This document shows positions 43,801-54,182 of a stretch of DNA of 64,000 nt, one piece after another. The notes under the pieces were generated by a model that worked only from the letters and a program-made list of their open reading frames with translations, had not been told where the DNA came from and did no database searches. Each line of letters opens with the position of its first letter. Position 1 is the first letter of the stretch. The stretch lies in contig JAQFVV010000021.1 in assembly GCA_028023455.1 (NCBI GenBank), positions 1,840,001 through 1,904,000 on the forward strand. Reading direction: 5' to 3'. The translations under genes were made by a program, and so were the position numbers. The DNA is from Epiperipatus broadwayi (Eukaryota; Onychophora; Udeonychophora; Euonychophora; Peripatidae).

Positions 43801-45750
43801 GCTACTTAAAAGTAATGTATAAATAGTGGTAGGTAGCTATACTATTGTCATCCCCATTCCCTTAAGTATTATGCTTACTCAAACGTCATCTATAAAAAAT
43901 TTGAAATATTTATATTTGATTTAAACATATTATATTACCAAGACTAAATGTCATTATTATTATATATTTTTTATTTATGAAACAATTTTTTTAATTTTTT
44001 TAAATTTATAAATATTAACTTGTTTCACTTTAAAATGAGTCCAAGTGATAATTTGGTTAATATTCCTCCATATTTGAACATTTTATTTCTACAATTAAAT
44101 CCTCTTTTTGTTATATATTAATAATCTTAACATTATTTATTACAAATGCAAGGTTTTAAGAAATAAACATTTTAAATTAATATTTTATGTTTTCTAAATA
44201 TGAAAATAAATTTTGAAACAAGTTCTTATCTACAACAATGATGTTTGGTATCATTTGACAAACTGATATATTCAAAAAGTTAGAAAAAGAACATATTAAA
44301 TATATGAATTTTATGTTGTTAAAAGAATGACATATTTAGGATTAGTTATCATCAAAATATTTTATAGTTATTTTTTTGTTTATTAAAATTTTTTAAAATA
44401 TATTCGTTACTATTTAGACAACGGTGATTTTACTTTACTCAGTAAAAACAGCTTCTGCTTGCTGTAATGGACTTTTTAAGCATTGTCTTTTTAAAAATAA
44501 ATTATTTTAAATTACATTCTTCTATTAGTTGCATAGTTTTTGGTTCAAAGCAAGTCTTTTGCAAAAATACTGTATCATAACCTTTAATTTGTAAACAAAT
44601 TACTGAAAGTTACAATTTTTTTTACAAATCTAGATTTTTCAATTGTTTGATCTCAGGCAAAAAGACTTAGCCATTCAGAAAGTTTCATTTTTATTGACTT
44701 CTAGGCTTTTTACCTTATGGTATTGTCTGGCTAGTGTGGTAATATCAATCATGCAAAAGATTTGTAGAATGCTGACATTTTCAGTTTTTTTGACTAATAA
44801 TTTTAAATTGTTACAGTATAAACAAGAAACTGAAGAACACAATTTGACATTAAAGAAAGTTTCAAAACAAGGTAGAAAAGATGTAGTGATCACAGCATCA
44901 TTGTAATGTATAAACCTGCAAACTGGTATGAAATTGCTACAGTTTTCTTTCCAAACTATTAAAGTATTTTTTTTAAATAAAAGTTTTAAATATTTGCTTT
45001 TCTTTTGTATCTGTAATGCAGTAAATGCTGCATTCAAATATTTTTAACCATCTAAAAAAGTACAAAATTATTAATATATTGCATTATAATTAGTAAATAT
45101 AAACAATGTTAATAGATTATTTACATATTTTTTATCAAATTAAATACAAAAACAATGAAGCTGAATGAGACATGTCTTCCAGTCCAAAGAATGTGCCATC
45201 AAAATTGGATTTAATCTATCATATATATCATACTTTTATAAGTTGTTAAATTTTTTAATGAAAAATATAGCTAAAATTTAAAAATTTTATACAATGAATA
45301 TGTAAACTATAGATCTACTGATAGTGTTAATAAAGACAAAAACTATTAGCATGTGGTCATCATCTGAGAGTATTTTTAAAAGTTTTCTTCCAACACCAGA
45401 TCAAAAATAAAAAAGGTGTTTGAAATGTTTCATTATTGTATTTATAATATTACATAGGAGATTATAATATAATCCATAATACAAAGTCCATAATCATCAC
45501 TGTATGTAAATGATTAATTCCTCAGCAGATTTTGATAAAAAATGTATTTAAATCTGAACTCTTGACTAGTTATTATGAAGCAAAATTATAAAATTGTACA
45601 CCAAAAAGAGATCTAAATCAATGCCAAGATCCAAATCTATGCCAAGCGATCTCAAACCCTGGATATCTCTCTCTTATATTCTTAATGTTTCTTGAAGTAT
45701 CAATAAAATTTGCACTGAATATTACACAATAAGCATTCATGCTTCACCTA
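43801..45750. other. No recognised gene
   Basis: AT-rich DNA. Two overlapping frames on opposite strands (44643-44906 plus, 87 residues; 44675-45037 minus, 120 residues) have no recognisable domain. The minus one is the longest unassigned frame in the window, but I see no splice, polyadenylation or family evidence. Confidence 0.35.
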
Positions 45751-45754
45751 AACT

Positions 45755-46255
45755 AAACTGCTTTGTCAACAACTCCATGGATAAAATTTTTCCAAACAGA
45801 CACCACAAATTTGTGTATAAAATCTCATATAACCCAACTTAACTGCAGTGCTGTTTACTTCAGAGAATCTTATGCCGGCCTAGAACAAGATTTCCCCATT
45901 ATCACTTGTATATAAGGACAAAGGGCAATCAATACCACAAATCTATGTTTCTAGAGCAAAAAAACAAGCAGCCATACATTTGAACCTACATCAGTCAGCA
46001 TTGTGTGTCTAAAAAAGGATGATGCTAAACATAAGATAAAGAAAGTCTAGCATAATGCTATACACAAAAAAATCATGCTTCTTCCTATCTAAAAACTCAG
46101 TGATGTAATCATATTTGCATACAACTCAAATGCAATTTACATATTTATATCACACCCTTTACCCACAATTTCACTTATTCATTGCTATGATTGTAGTATA
46201 TACAAGTGCCTTAAAATGCTGGTTGAAGAAGCTGTTAATAGCAAACAATCAAAAT
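45755..46255 (+). pseudogene. PLE GIY-YIG remnant with hammerhead-like tail
   Basis: Frames read FVYKISYNPT (45812-45841), then shifted AVYFRESYAGLEQRF (45850-45895) at the GIY-YIG catalytic block, then FEPTSVSIVCLKKDDAKHKI (45979-46038) and VWHNAIHK-like. The final part resembles the C-terminal PLE block FYP.NIS.VC....K.K.KEVW at 52.8 kb. Downstream at 46222-46252, GTTGAAGAAGCTGTTAATAG then CAAACAATC occupies the hammerhead position, with changes. Upstream RT is absent. Confidence 0.65.
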
Positions 46256-46264
46256 AAGTTAATT

Positions 46265-46990
46265 CAGGTTTAGTGCTTTCGAGGGGGCTTTCAAGGTGCT
46301 ATCCCCCATAATCATAGCCAAAATAATAATCATCATTGTGATATTATTCAGTGATAATATATGCAAATGTATCATAAAGTAATCAGCTTGTCTGTTTTCT
46401 GGAGATAGCATAGCACGTGCTGCATTTATTAAATGTGTTATTGTTGTTGATAATAAAATAAACTACTTTTATCTTCCTTTTGCAGTCGTTAGTTTCAGTG
46501 CACATAATTTTGGGGTTGGGGGATTCAAACCTATGTCCAGTCTGCTTTTCATGTTCAAGGAATATTGAAATGTTGTCATTGTTCTTTTGTGCTCTCCTGT
46601 ATGCATACATATGCAGAGAGTAGCTCTGTTATTGACATTATCCTTAGTTTTCCCATAATATGTGGCACTGCATCCAGCTTGAGGGCATGAAATTCTGTAT
46701 ATAATCTGGGGTGTTTGTACTGGCTCACTTTTGTCCTTCGCATTGTTGATTAGTCTGTTTGTGTTGGGGGGAGGGTACAAAGACCAACTTTGAATTCATT
46801 AAATAAAGCTTGAATGAGCTGTTTGGCTACTTTGGGGATATAAGGCAGGGTGATTTGAGGTTTGTCTTTAGTTGTATTGTTAGCTGTTGGTTTTCTATAA
46901 AATTGGTCAATCTTTTTGATAATTGATCTGTAATTAAAGTGTAAATTTAATACGTCTTTGTTGTAGCTTGAGATATTAACTTTCATATCA
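46265..46990 (-). pseudogene. PLE GIY-YIG remnant, tail to tail with its neighbour
   Basis: Minus frames: an RT-to-endonuclease linker KPQITLPYIPKVAKQLIQAL (about 46805-46865), a frameshift, then IIYRISCPQAGCSATYYGKT (about 46650-46710), the GIY-YIG core with tyrosines and GKT, then IMCTETNDCKRKIK.VYFI (about 46450-46510). Two frameshifts. The 3' end carries, on the minus strand, ATGATTA, a GGGGG/CCCCC hairpin, and GAAAGCAC at 46272-46320. This resembles the tail motif at 52.95 kb (GAAAGCACTT). Confidence 0.75.
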
Positions 46991-47270
46991 GTGTCAAACT
47001 TGCATAAATGTTAGTTACTAAATAGAAATGCATTCAAACCTGTGAATTTGAGTAAAGTAGGTGAATTGGAGTTTGGATGGGTGAATCTTCTGATTATAAT
47101 ATCAATACAAAAATATTGAAAGAATGTTTTCTTATTAAATTAAAAGTATTTACTGTTAAACATTTCTTATTTTGCATTGCCATGTGCTTAATACAACTAT
47201 TACAAAGCAAAATGTATAGAAATTTAGAAGAAATATAGTAATTCCAAATAAATACATACATAATGTATAA
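46991..47270. other. Possible further PLE linker, otherwise unrecognised
   Basis: 46990-47110 on the minus strand may continue the PLE frame (worn). The rest is AT-rich. Confidence 0.3.
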
Positions 47271-47274
47271 GAGG

Positions 47275-47505
47275 AAAACTTGAGTTAATCCTTAAACAGT
47301 GTGGTTTGCTTAGCATGCTTTCGATTAACTGTTGTTATATTCATAGCAACTTATTTAATCCTAAATTAAAATTTTAAGCAAATCCCCAATCTTGTTTATT
47401 CTTTAATGAATGTTTCAAGTGCCTCAATTACCATGAATGTGACTACAGATAAGTTGAAAGCATGCTAAACATATCATGCTGTTTAAGGATTAAATCAAGC
47501 ATGTG
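47275..47505. repeat. Fold-back repeat, arms about 55 bp
   Basis: CTTGAGTTAATCCTTAAACA with GCTTAGCATGCTTTC (47277-47331) pairs with GAAAGCATGCTAAAC and TGTTTAAGGATTAAATCAAG (47449-47502). Confidence 0.75.
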
Positions 47506-47636
47506 TTCCAAGAAAAATATAAAGAGTAAAATTTCAAGAAGCTGATGGTGAATGTACTTCTAGAATATTATGAATAAGCTTGTAAAACCACTAAACATCA
47601 CATGACCACCATCTCTTATGATGCACATAACTATTA

Positions 47637-47912
47637 TTAAACAGGTAAAACTCTCTTACAGTAGTGCCACACTGTGCCAATCAGAGTAATCAATGGATGC
47701 CAGAAGGCTTGTACATAAAATCCCCATCTAGGTTCAGTGCTCGCAGATGCAAGGCTCCTCACTGATGAAGGCCACAAGCCAGAAACTGGTCTGGGGATAT
47801 TGGATGAGTAGGCACTAGATAGGGATTTTATGTACATGCCTTCTGGCATCCATTGATTACTCTGGTTGGCACAAGGTGGCACTACTGTATGGAGAGTTTT
47901 GCCTGTTTAATA
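47637..47912. mobile_element. Ribozyme element A, best copy
   Basis: Left arm (minus) 47637-47735 and right arm 47815-47912 are inverted copies: GGTAAAACTCTCTTACAGTA / TACTGTATGGAGAGTTTTGCC, AGTAATCAATGGATGCCAGA / TCTGGCATCCATTGATTACT, GTACATAAAATCCCCATCTA / TAGATAGGGATTTTATGTAC. The hammerhead lies between the arms. Ends inferred from matches to 17.5, 19.7, 31.2, 55.3 kb. The 81-residue minus frame across it is incidental. Its size, about 275 bp, is in the range of non-autonomous ribozyme retroelements. Confidence 0.75.
47762..47791 (+). ncRNA. Minimal hammerhead ribozyme, intact core
   Basis: CTGATGA (47762-47768), stem II GGC/GCC around CACAA with a flanking A-A, GAAAC (47782-47786), loop TG, GTC (47789-47791). 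Stem I: TCCTCA before and TGGGGA after give 6 bp including one G-U. Predicted cleavage after 47791. Confidence 0.75.
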
Positions 47913-48235
47913 AGTATGTTAGAAAGTCATGTAGCATTCTTATTGATAGTTATCTTCTTGGTTAATAAGTGACATAGAACTGAGGTCTCTAAAATAATAT
48001 ATAACACTATTTTTAGTGCCACATGGCTTAAGGTCAATACTTTAAGATTTTTTAAATTTCAAGTTAAAATTTTGTATGCCATAAAGAAATAAAATGTGAT
48101 TGCTATACTATTAAGCATACTAGTTCCAACAGTTTTCATCTAGAAAGAGAAAATCCAGATAATGGCTTAAAATATATTAATATTATAGTCTTACAGCACT
48201 TGGTGTTCATTGATTATTCAGTTAAAATTTTTTTT
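47913..48235. other. No recognised feature
   Basis: AT-rich spacer. Confidence 0.4.
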
Positions 48236-48239
48236 TAAA

Positions 48240-48540
48240 AAATTTTTTTTTTTGGGAATGGGAAGTAACCTATGCAAAAATTTGATAAAGAATTTATATC
48301 TGTATATTTGTACAAAAGATGGCGCTGATTGTCCGTTACGAGGGGGAGGGACCAAAAAAAAAAAAAAAAAAAAAATTTTTTTTTGGAAAAAGGGGATAGA
48401 ATAAAGTTAAGAGTTACAAAAAATTTGGAAGGGAAGAGAAGAATAGGGGGAAGAAAAAGGCAACAGTTATCGGCAAATTTTGAGAAATTCTTACTTCGTT
48501 TAAGGAGAAGCCATAATACATCACATCACATCACATCAGC
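48240..48540 (+). mobile_element. LINE1 fragment with internal deletion and homopolymer junction
   Basis: 48265-48330 matches LINE1 at 19020-19080 (GATAAAGAATTTATATC, TTGTACAAAAGATGG). 48500-48540 matches the LINE1 tail (TTAAGGAGAAGCC, then CATCACATCACATCACATC). Between them are GGGGGAGGG, 24 A and 10 T in a row (48355-48382), then purine-rich DNA. Either a deletion scar or an assembly problem. Confidence 0.6.
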
Positions 48541-49115
48541 ACTCTTGGAAGTCTATTAGTAAGCATAGAAATAGAGTATGTGATAAGGTTGATATGAGAA
48601 GCTTGGATCCTAGCAATTAATAGCTTACAGATGTTAGAAAAATCGAATAATGCAAATAATAACAATTTTGGCAATATTAAGTCAAACAAAAAATACTCAA
48701 AAAAAAATTATATAAAAAGCTATAAAACATATAACAGAAGATGAAAAAAGTAATAATGCATATTATCAGTGAGATGATTAATAAAACGAAAATGTAAGAT
48801 AAAAAAGCATAAATACTAAAGTAGGTATAGATATAGAAAATACAATAATGAACTAAGACGTTTACTAGAGAAAGCTAGCTGAGAATGTTTAGAAAAGGAT
48901 TAGTATATGATAGAGTAATTATAAAAAAATGTTAAATGCTTAATTTATAGTAGAATAAAATAGGGTGAGGAATCATTGATATACACAAAGGATAAATATG
49001 ATGGACAGATAGGAATATATACGTGATGTGAATGATAGTGATGGGTGTCCACTTATATTGATAGGAAAATATTTGAAATATTGGCATTTTTTATATACCT
49101 GGAGCTTAATTGTAA
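48541..49115. other. No recognised feature
   Basis: AT-rich, purine-rich on the plus strand; nothing identified. Confidence 0.4.
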
Positions 49116-49120
49116 ATATA

Positions 49121-49295
49121 GAGGATTTGAAGTCAGACTTTCAAGCAGCCTTCAACTATCCACACTACCTCATACCACTGATACACATGACCAAACACAT
49201 GTAGAAAAGATAATGTGTGTGGTCATGTGTATCATTGGTATAAGGTAGAGTGGATAGTTTAAGGGTGCTTGAAAGTCTGAGTTCAAATCCCTTAT
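49121..49295. mobile_element. SINE2 tRNA-like part as a palindrome
   Basis: Left arm: AGGATTTGAAGTCAGACTTT ... ATACACATGACCAAACACAT. Right arm: ATGTGTGTGGTCATGTGTAT ... GAAAGTCTGAGTTCAAATCC. The tRNA-like unit (B box GAGTTCAAATCCC at 49280-49292) therefore exists twice, head to head, with a loop of about 12 bp. The hammerhead-like part is absent. Confidence 0.75.
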
Positions 49296-50565
49296 ATTAT
49301 TTAAAGGAAAAGTGAATAATGTTACTAGGGTCATATCATTAATTACTTTTACCTTTAATACGCCAATAAAATTTATATTTATTAGCATCTGCAGTCATTT
49401 TAGAAATCAAGTTCGGATTGATTTTGAAAATAGAAATGAAAATGTTTTGATGGTAATTCGAACGCGATCTCTGAGAGCGAAAAGTGTTTTTCGAAAGGAA
49501 AAATAATAATTATTAAGTGTTTCATTCTAAAACTTTCTAAAAAGTCCACAATTTAAAGATTTATACATTTAAATTGGAAAACTATTATTTAATGCGTACC
49601 AAATAAAAATTTCAATATAACTCTTAGTAACCTTTATATAATTGTATCATATGTAAATGTGAAAGTAAATATTCCGCTAAAAAACAGAAACAGATGTCAT
49701 TTATTGTTAAGAGGTTGATAAAGAAAGTCATATTTCTTTGTAAAATCCATATTAAATGCGGAAATTATATCTTTAATGGTTCATGGAGAATTCGTAGCGA
49801 ATTTCCATTATTAAATCTTGAAAATAATAAAAATAAAGTATATTTATAAATTAAGTGAATGTAATTCTAGTCATGGGTTTTATTTATTGAATTACTGTAT
49901 TTCAAACTGTAACCATCTCTTGAGATTTTTTCAAAAAGAGGCCATCAGATTTCTTTTGGGTTATTATTTTTCTATTTAAAACTTTACAGTCTCAACGTTT
50001 GTACTAAGTTATTTTTTACCCTTTGAATAGATGGTGAAATTAATCAAACGTAGAGTGGTGATGAAGGAGTGGGGGGTATTTTTTTTCAGTATTTTTCGAA
50101 AGAGTTTTTGTGTTTTTCCTTTTATCGATGATAATAGTTTTTCTGAGGCTTCTTTCCAAATTTAAAATCGTTTTATGATATTTAGTTCAAATTATATTTA
50201 AAACGTGATCAGTTTCTATGGGAGAAAAATAACATTTTGAAAGTAAAATTCGTCTTTGTTGAAAGTAGAAAAGCTCATTGATAAAAAAAAAAAAAAAATT
50301 GAAAGGAATATTAGAAGATATATTTAAAATTAATATATTCTCTGAATAATTGGTTTTTGTTATACTTTTTGTTTCACATTTACATTCAAAAAAAAAATTG
50401 AAAAGATTTACTTTCCTTGCTTTTTTTTTTTTAAAAAAAAAGATAGATATATAATAATCTATTCATTATTTAAAACCTTAAAAAAGATAGAGAATACAAA
50501 TAAAGTTTATATATTGATATGATATAAAATGGCTTCTCTTTATATGAAGTCAGAAATTTCTATAC
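49296..50565. other. No recognised feature
   Basis: AT-rich spacer with A-runs at 50288 and 50440. I see no gene; 49420-49480 has a few CG dinucleotides but no motif. Confidence 0.4.
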
Positions 50566-50569
50566 ATAG

Positions 50570-51005
50570 ATTACGTATTCAGTGGGCTATTGGCCAGCTC
50601 AAACACATTCTCTTCTGAATCTTTACATAACTCCATAAAATAATTTTTTATCTTCTCTCCTACATCCAATATAAAATTATTTAATTACTTATTCCCTCCG
50701 CCCCCTTTTACTCCCTCCTATCCTATTCTAAAAATAGCTGGGTTTTTTATTGTAATATTCTATCGCCATATTTTTCCTTCCTTCCCTAAAGACCTAACCA
50801 AAAATAAATACTACATCATTGTCCTCCTTCACATTTGTTTTGTCCACTTACAGTATAATTTACGTCTATTGTCTTTCAACATCCATTCTCCAAAAATAGA
50901 TATTCAATACCCCTCCCCCCCATTTTCACATAAACCACATCTGCTTCTTTCATTAATATCTAAAATTTTCTGTCCTTTCAAGAAATAATAATATTTTTTA
51001 GTGCT
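50570..51005 (-). pseudogene. LINE C-terminal remnant, family unsure
   Basis: On the minus strand a frame reads ILDINERSRCGLCENG (about 50920-50970), a cysteine cluster like the C-termini of several LINEs (CxxC...), after KYYYFLKGQK. It is followed by about 300 bp of weakly coding purine-rich DNA ending near a FMELCKDSEENVFELANSPL-like stretch. Interrupted by stops. It could be another LINE1-related copy; the match is not close. Confidence 0.45.
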
Positions 51006-51034
51006 ATCATATATCCTACCATATTGTATATATT

Positions 51035-51130
51035 TTCATTAAAACCAGTCAACATTTAGATAATCCCAATTTCAATAACAATCAATAATTTCAAAATGTT
51101 GTCAAGGCAATCTCCTTTTAACAATATACT
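51035..51130 (-). repeat. Repeat J, single unit
   Basis: AAACCAGTCAACATTTAGAT ... AATGTTGTCAAGGCAATCTC matches the unit at 42.0-42.3 kb in reverse orientation. It lies just outside the inverted PLE fragment. Confidence 0.75.
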
Positions 51131-51237
51131 TTGTATGCTTATGTAACTCTAAAAAAATAATTCAAAAACTCTGTCAGATAATGAAAAAATATTCTTCACT
51201 ATAAAATTAAAAAAACATTAATCATAAAAAAACTATT

Positions 51238-51700
51238 TGCCAAGCGCTTTTGGTATCGTGTATCAGAATCATGGAACCATACTGGAAGTGAATGGTTAAT
51301 ATTCCAGTGCGTGCTCAGTGGAAAACTAGTGTTACGCTGATTGATAACATTTTTAGACTTCACAATAAATCAAGCCTCTTTCTATCATTTGATTCATTGC
51401 ACACAGTACTGATATTCTGAGGATAAAACTCATGTCCACAATTATGTTAATAATTTGAAGAATAAGAAACAGAATTAACTTGTTAGTCACTTTTAGATTG
51501 TTTATACTGATAAACATGTTGTTGCAATCACATTAGTACATTAGCCTTTGTTTCACCATAATAGATAGTATTACAACTAATTTCTTTGCAGGTAATGAAA
51601 TAAACAACTTCATACCTATTCATTTCTTCCACACTATCCTTTGAATTATTTATTAGTCTATTTAAACACAAAGGTGATCAGAATCCTATATTATAATTTT
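51238..51700 (-). pseudogene. Inverted PLE 3' end preceding a PLE body
   Basis: The whole 460 bp is the reverse complement of 52540-52990 with small differences: the CACTT(T)GGTATCGTGTA tail, the VCNESND-coding block, and CACAAAGGTGATCAGAATC at its right end. With the plus-strand body it makes the inverted-copy-plus-body structure known for PLEs. Confidence 0.8.
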
Positions 51701-51729
51701 TACCAATTGTATTTTTCAATTTTGTACTT

Positions 51730-52235
51730 ATAGACATTTGTAAAGCCATGTTTATTATGTAAGTATTGGAATGGATTAAAGGTGATATTACTGCAAGATA
51801 TGGAAAGTATTATGCAGTGAGTGGTATTGTATGTAGCCTGTATTTTCAGAAATGGAAAAATATATTGTTGAGCCATTTATAAGGAGTAATGATTTAGTGT
51901 ATAGAAGATATGTGGATGATGTTTTTGTGTATGGATCAAAAGATGTCATAGAGAATATGTTCAATAAATTAAATGACAATTCTGGTTTGTCATAGACTAT
52001 TGAGTGTGAGAATGATGGTGTTTTAAAGCATTAATATGTAAATGTATATAGATGCTGTAATATGTTTGGGTGTTAAATGCTTGTTAAACCATTAAATGTA
52101 AGGCATTTTATACACCCATCATCGAATATTCCTTTGAATTTTAAAACGGCTGGATTCAAATGATTTTGTATTGCAATTTGCATCTTTATAAATTTGAGGA
52201 GGATAGAAAAAGGACTATTGAGAGATATATTGATG
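51730..52235 (+). pseudogene. PLE reverse transcriptase segment
   Basis: From about 51853: MEKYIVEPFIRSNDLVYRRY then VDDVFVYGSKD. YVDD is the PLE RT catalytic motif, at 51910-51921, with both aspartates kept. It continues NKLNDNSGLS, then TIECENDG, and in a shifted frame RHFIHPSSNIPLNFKTAGF (52100-52157) and LLRDIL before the SINE insertion at 52236. Stops and shifts throughout. The N-terminal RT is missing. Confidence 0.8.
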
Positions 52236-52342
52236 ACTTTTTTTTTTCATGGGTCATAGCATCAGCCAGGAAATGAACCCATTAACCTGGGACAACTGCT
52301 TGTAAAGCAGCTGTGCTGACCTTTCAACCACCAATGCTTGAC
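52236..52342 (-). mobile_element. SINE1 inserted in the PLE
   Basis: T-run at 52238-52248, GGGTCATAGCATCAGCCAGG, worn B box, GCTGCTTTACAAGCAG arm (minus strand), and CCACCAATGCTTGA end. TATATTGATGA before and TATATTAATAA after look like an 11-bp target duplication with two changes. It interrupts the PLE frame between RT and linker, so it is younger than the PLE. Confidence 0.85.
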
Positions 52343-53000
52343 TATATTAATAAGTGTGGGATACAAGAAAATTATATTACACAGGCAATTGAGATTGTTT
52401 TATAATAATGTGAAGTTTAAACATGAAGTGAATGTAAAAAATAAAACAGTCAAGAAGTGGTTTTCTTTGGCTTATGTGCCATTTATAAGTACGAAATTGA
52501 AAACTATAATTGGTAAAGATTTTAATATAAGATTCTGATCACCTTTGTGTTTAAATAGACTAATAAATAATTCAAAGGGTAATGTGGAAGAAATGAATAG
52601 GTATGAAGTAATTTATTCCATTGCTCACAAAGAAATTGGTTGTAATGCTATCTATTATGGTGAAATAAATGCTAATGTATTAATGCGATTGCAACAGCAT
52701 GTTTATCAATATAATAAATCTAAAAGTGATTCACAGATTAATTCTGTTTTTTTCAAATCATGAAAGTAGTTGTAGACATAAGTTTTATCCTCAAAATATC
52801 AGTACTGTGTGCAATGAATCAAACGACAAAAAGAGGAAGTTGAAAGAAGTTTGGTTTATTGTGAAGTCTAAAAACATTATCAATCAGCATAATATTAGTG
52901 TTCCATTGAACATGCAGTGGAATATTAACCATTCAGTTCTAATATGTCACCCTGATTCTGGTACACAGTACCGAAAGCACTTGGCAAATAGTTTTTTGTG
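52343..53000 (+). pseudogene. PLE linker and GIY-YIG endonuclease
   Basis: After the SINE: INKCGIQENYITQAIEIVLY, VKKWFSLAYVPFISTKLKTI (52452-52511), a stop, LCLNRLINNSKGNVEEMNRY (52545-52605), EVIYSIAHKEIGCNAIYYGE (GIY-YIG core at about 52606-52670; Y-I-Y and Y-Y-G visible), NVLMRLQQHVY, a frameshift near 52760, then HESSCRHKFYPQNISTVCNE and KRKLKEVWFIVKSKNI. PLE order and spacing are kept. Best-preserved GIY-YIG in the window, still broken twice. Confidence 0.85.
52952..52982 (+). ncRNA. Hammerhead-like motif at the PLE 3' end
   Basis: CTGATTC (core G8 and A9 changed), hairpin GGTAC/GTACC around ACA, GAAAG, loop CA, CTT. If real, the stem III pair C-G of the GAAAC...GTC form is here G-C (GAAAG...CTT), a compensatory change. 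The inverted copy at 51.24 kb has the same T at core position 8. Stem I is weak (2 bp). Confidence 0.4.
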
Positions 53001-53300
53001 ATTAACATGATTTGAATTTTAGCTATTCTGTTTATCACACTTTATACGTGAAGAATAAAAAACTAATTTAGTCACATTTATTTTCCACAAATCTACTACA
53101 AATTTTTTAACCAACTTATCCGAGCTAGATGTCTAATCCTGATAATTATGTACTTATAAAATGTTGCCCCATATTTATCGCATTTCTTATATAAATATTT
53201 AAAAATAAATTATCTTTTACCAATTAGAAAAGAAAGAAGCATTATTTCGTGGCCAGAAATTATAAGACCAAGTTAAATAAATTAAAACAATGTAGCATTA
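53001..53300. other. No recognised feature
   Basis: AT-rich spacer after the PLE. Confidence 0.4.
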
Positions 53301-53306
53301 CATCTT

Positions 53307-53494
53307 TAGTAATATTTACTAAGGCAATAAACCTAAAGCATGTGCGGGTGAAAATGCGAAGGTAGGGACATCTACAGGTCTTAACCACAAGCTTATGCAT
53401 TGGAAGAAGCTTGTGGTTAAGATCTGTAGAGGTCCCTACCTTCACATTTTCAACCGCACATGCTTTAGGTTTATTGCCTTAGTAAATATTACTT
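53307..53494. mobile_element. Hairpin D, near-perfect palindrome
   Basis: Arms of about 88 bp, 53308-53394 and 53407-53494, differ at only a few positions. Blocks: AGTAATATTTACTAAGGCAA, TAAACCTAAAGCATGTGCGG, GGTAGGGACATCTACAGGTC, TTAACCACAAGCTT; the loop is 12 bp. No coding capacity. Likely a fold-back MITE; a transcript would be a long hairpin RNA. Confidence 0.85.
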
Positions 53495-54182
53495 ACGTAA
53501 TCAATGTACGTTAAATAAATTTATCATTATATCTTTAATGGAAAAAAAGAGTAAAGACAGTTCATAGACCAAAAGTTATAAATCATCCATAAAATGCATC
53601 AACACTACATGACAATCAACTTTGTCACAATGATGAAGAAAAGAATAGCTAAAAAAGGGTGCAATTAACAAAAATTAGGAATCAATAAAACATTATATTT
53701 CTTCAAATCAGTCTATATGACCATCAGAATATGTAAAAGTATATAAGCAATAGAATTGACAAAAGAAAAATGGAATTCAAAAATCAAATGCACAATTAGC
53801 ATGTAAAATGTTGAGAATGATGGACTACAGTATTTAGACATAGCTAAAAAATGCTGGATATTTTCACATGAACATTTGTCTCTTTCATAAAAATATATCG
53901 TCAAAAAAAATCTCGCTTCAAATTCATGTTTAAGCTAAGACTTTGAGACACATATATGGTTTGGATACAAGAAATAGCATCCACAAAAGGCAAGAATGCA
54001 TAAATATTTTTCTAATTGAATTTTAAAATTACTTTAAAATAGATTTCACTGTCAGATGAGTCCATTTGTTCCAAGACATAGTTTATTAAGAAAGAGCCAG
54101 AAAAATGGATGAATTCATAAAGGTTAAAGGCAGAGTATAAGCTTTTGTAACAAATTACATAATGTATTAAATTTATTTAAAC
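53495..54182. other. No recognised feature
   Basis: AT-rich spacer. Confidence 0.4.

Noticed and set aside
44675-45037. 120-residue minus-strand frame, the longest unassigned one
   Set aside because: No domain, no signal peptide or splice context, and an equally open plus frame overlaps it; in AT-rich DNA this length without homology is weak evidence.
47637-47882. 81-residue minus-strand frame of moderate GC
   Set aside because: It is a read-through of the palindromic ribozyme element A.
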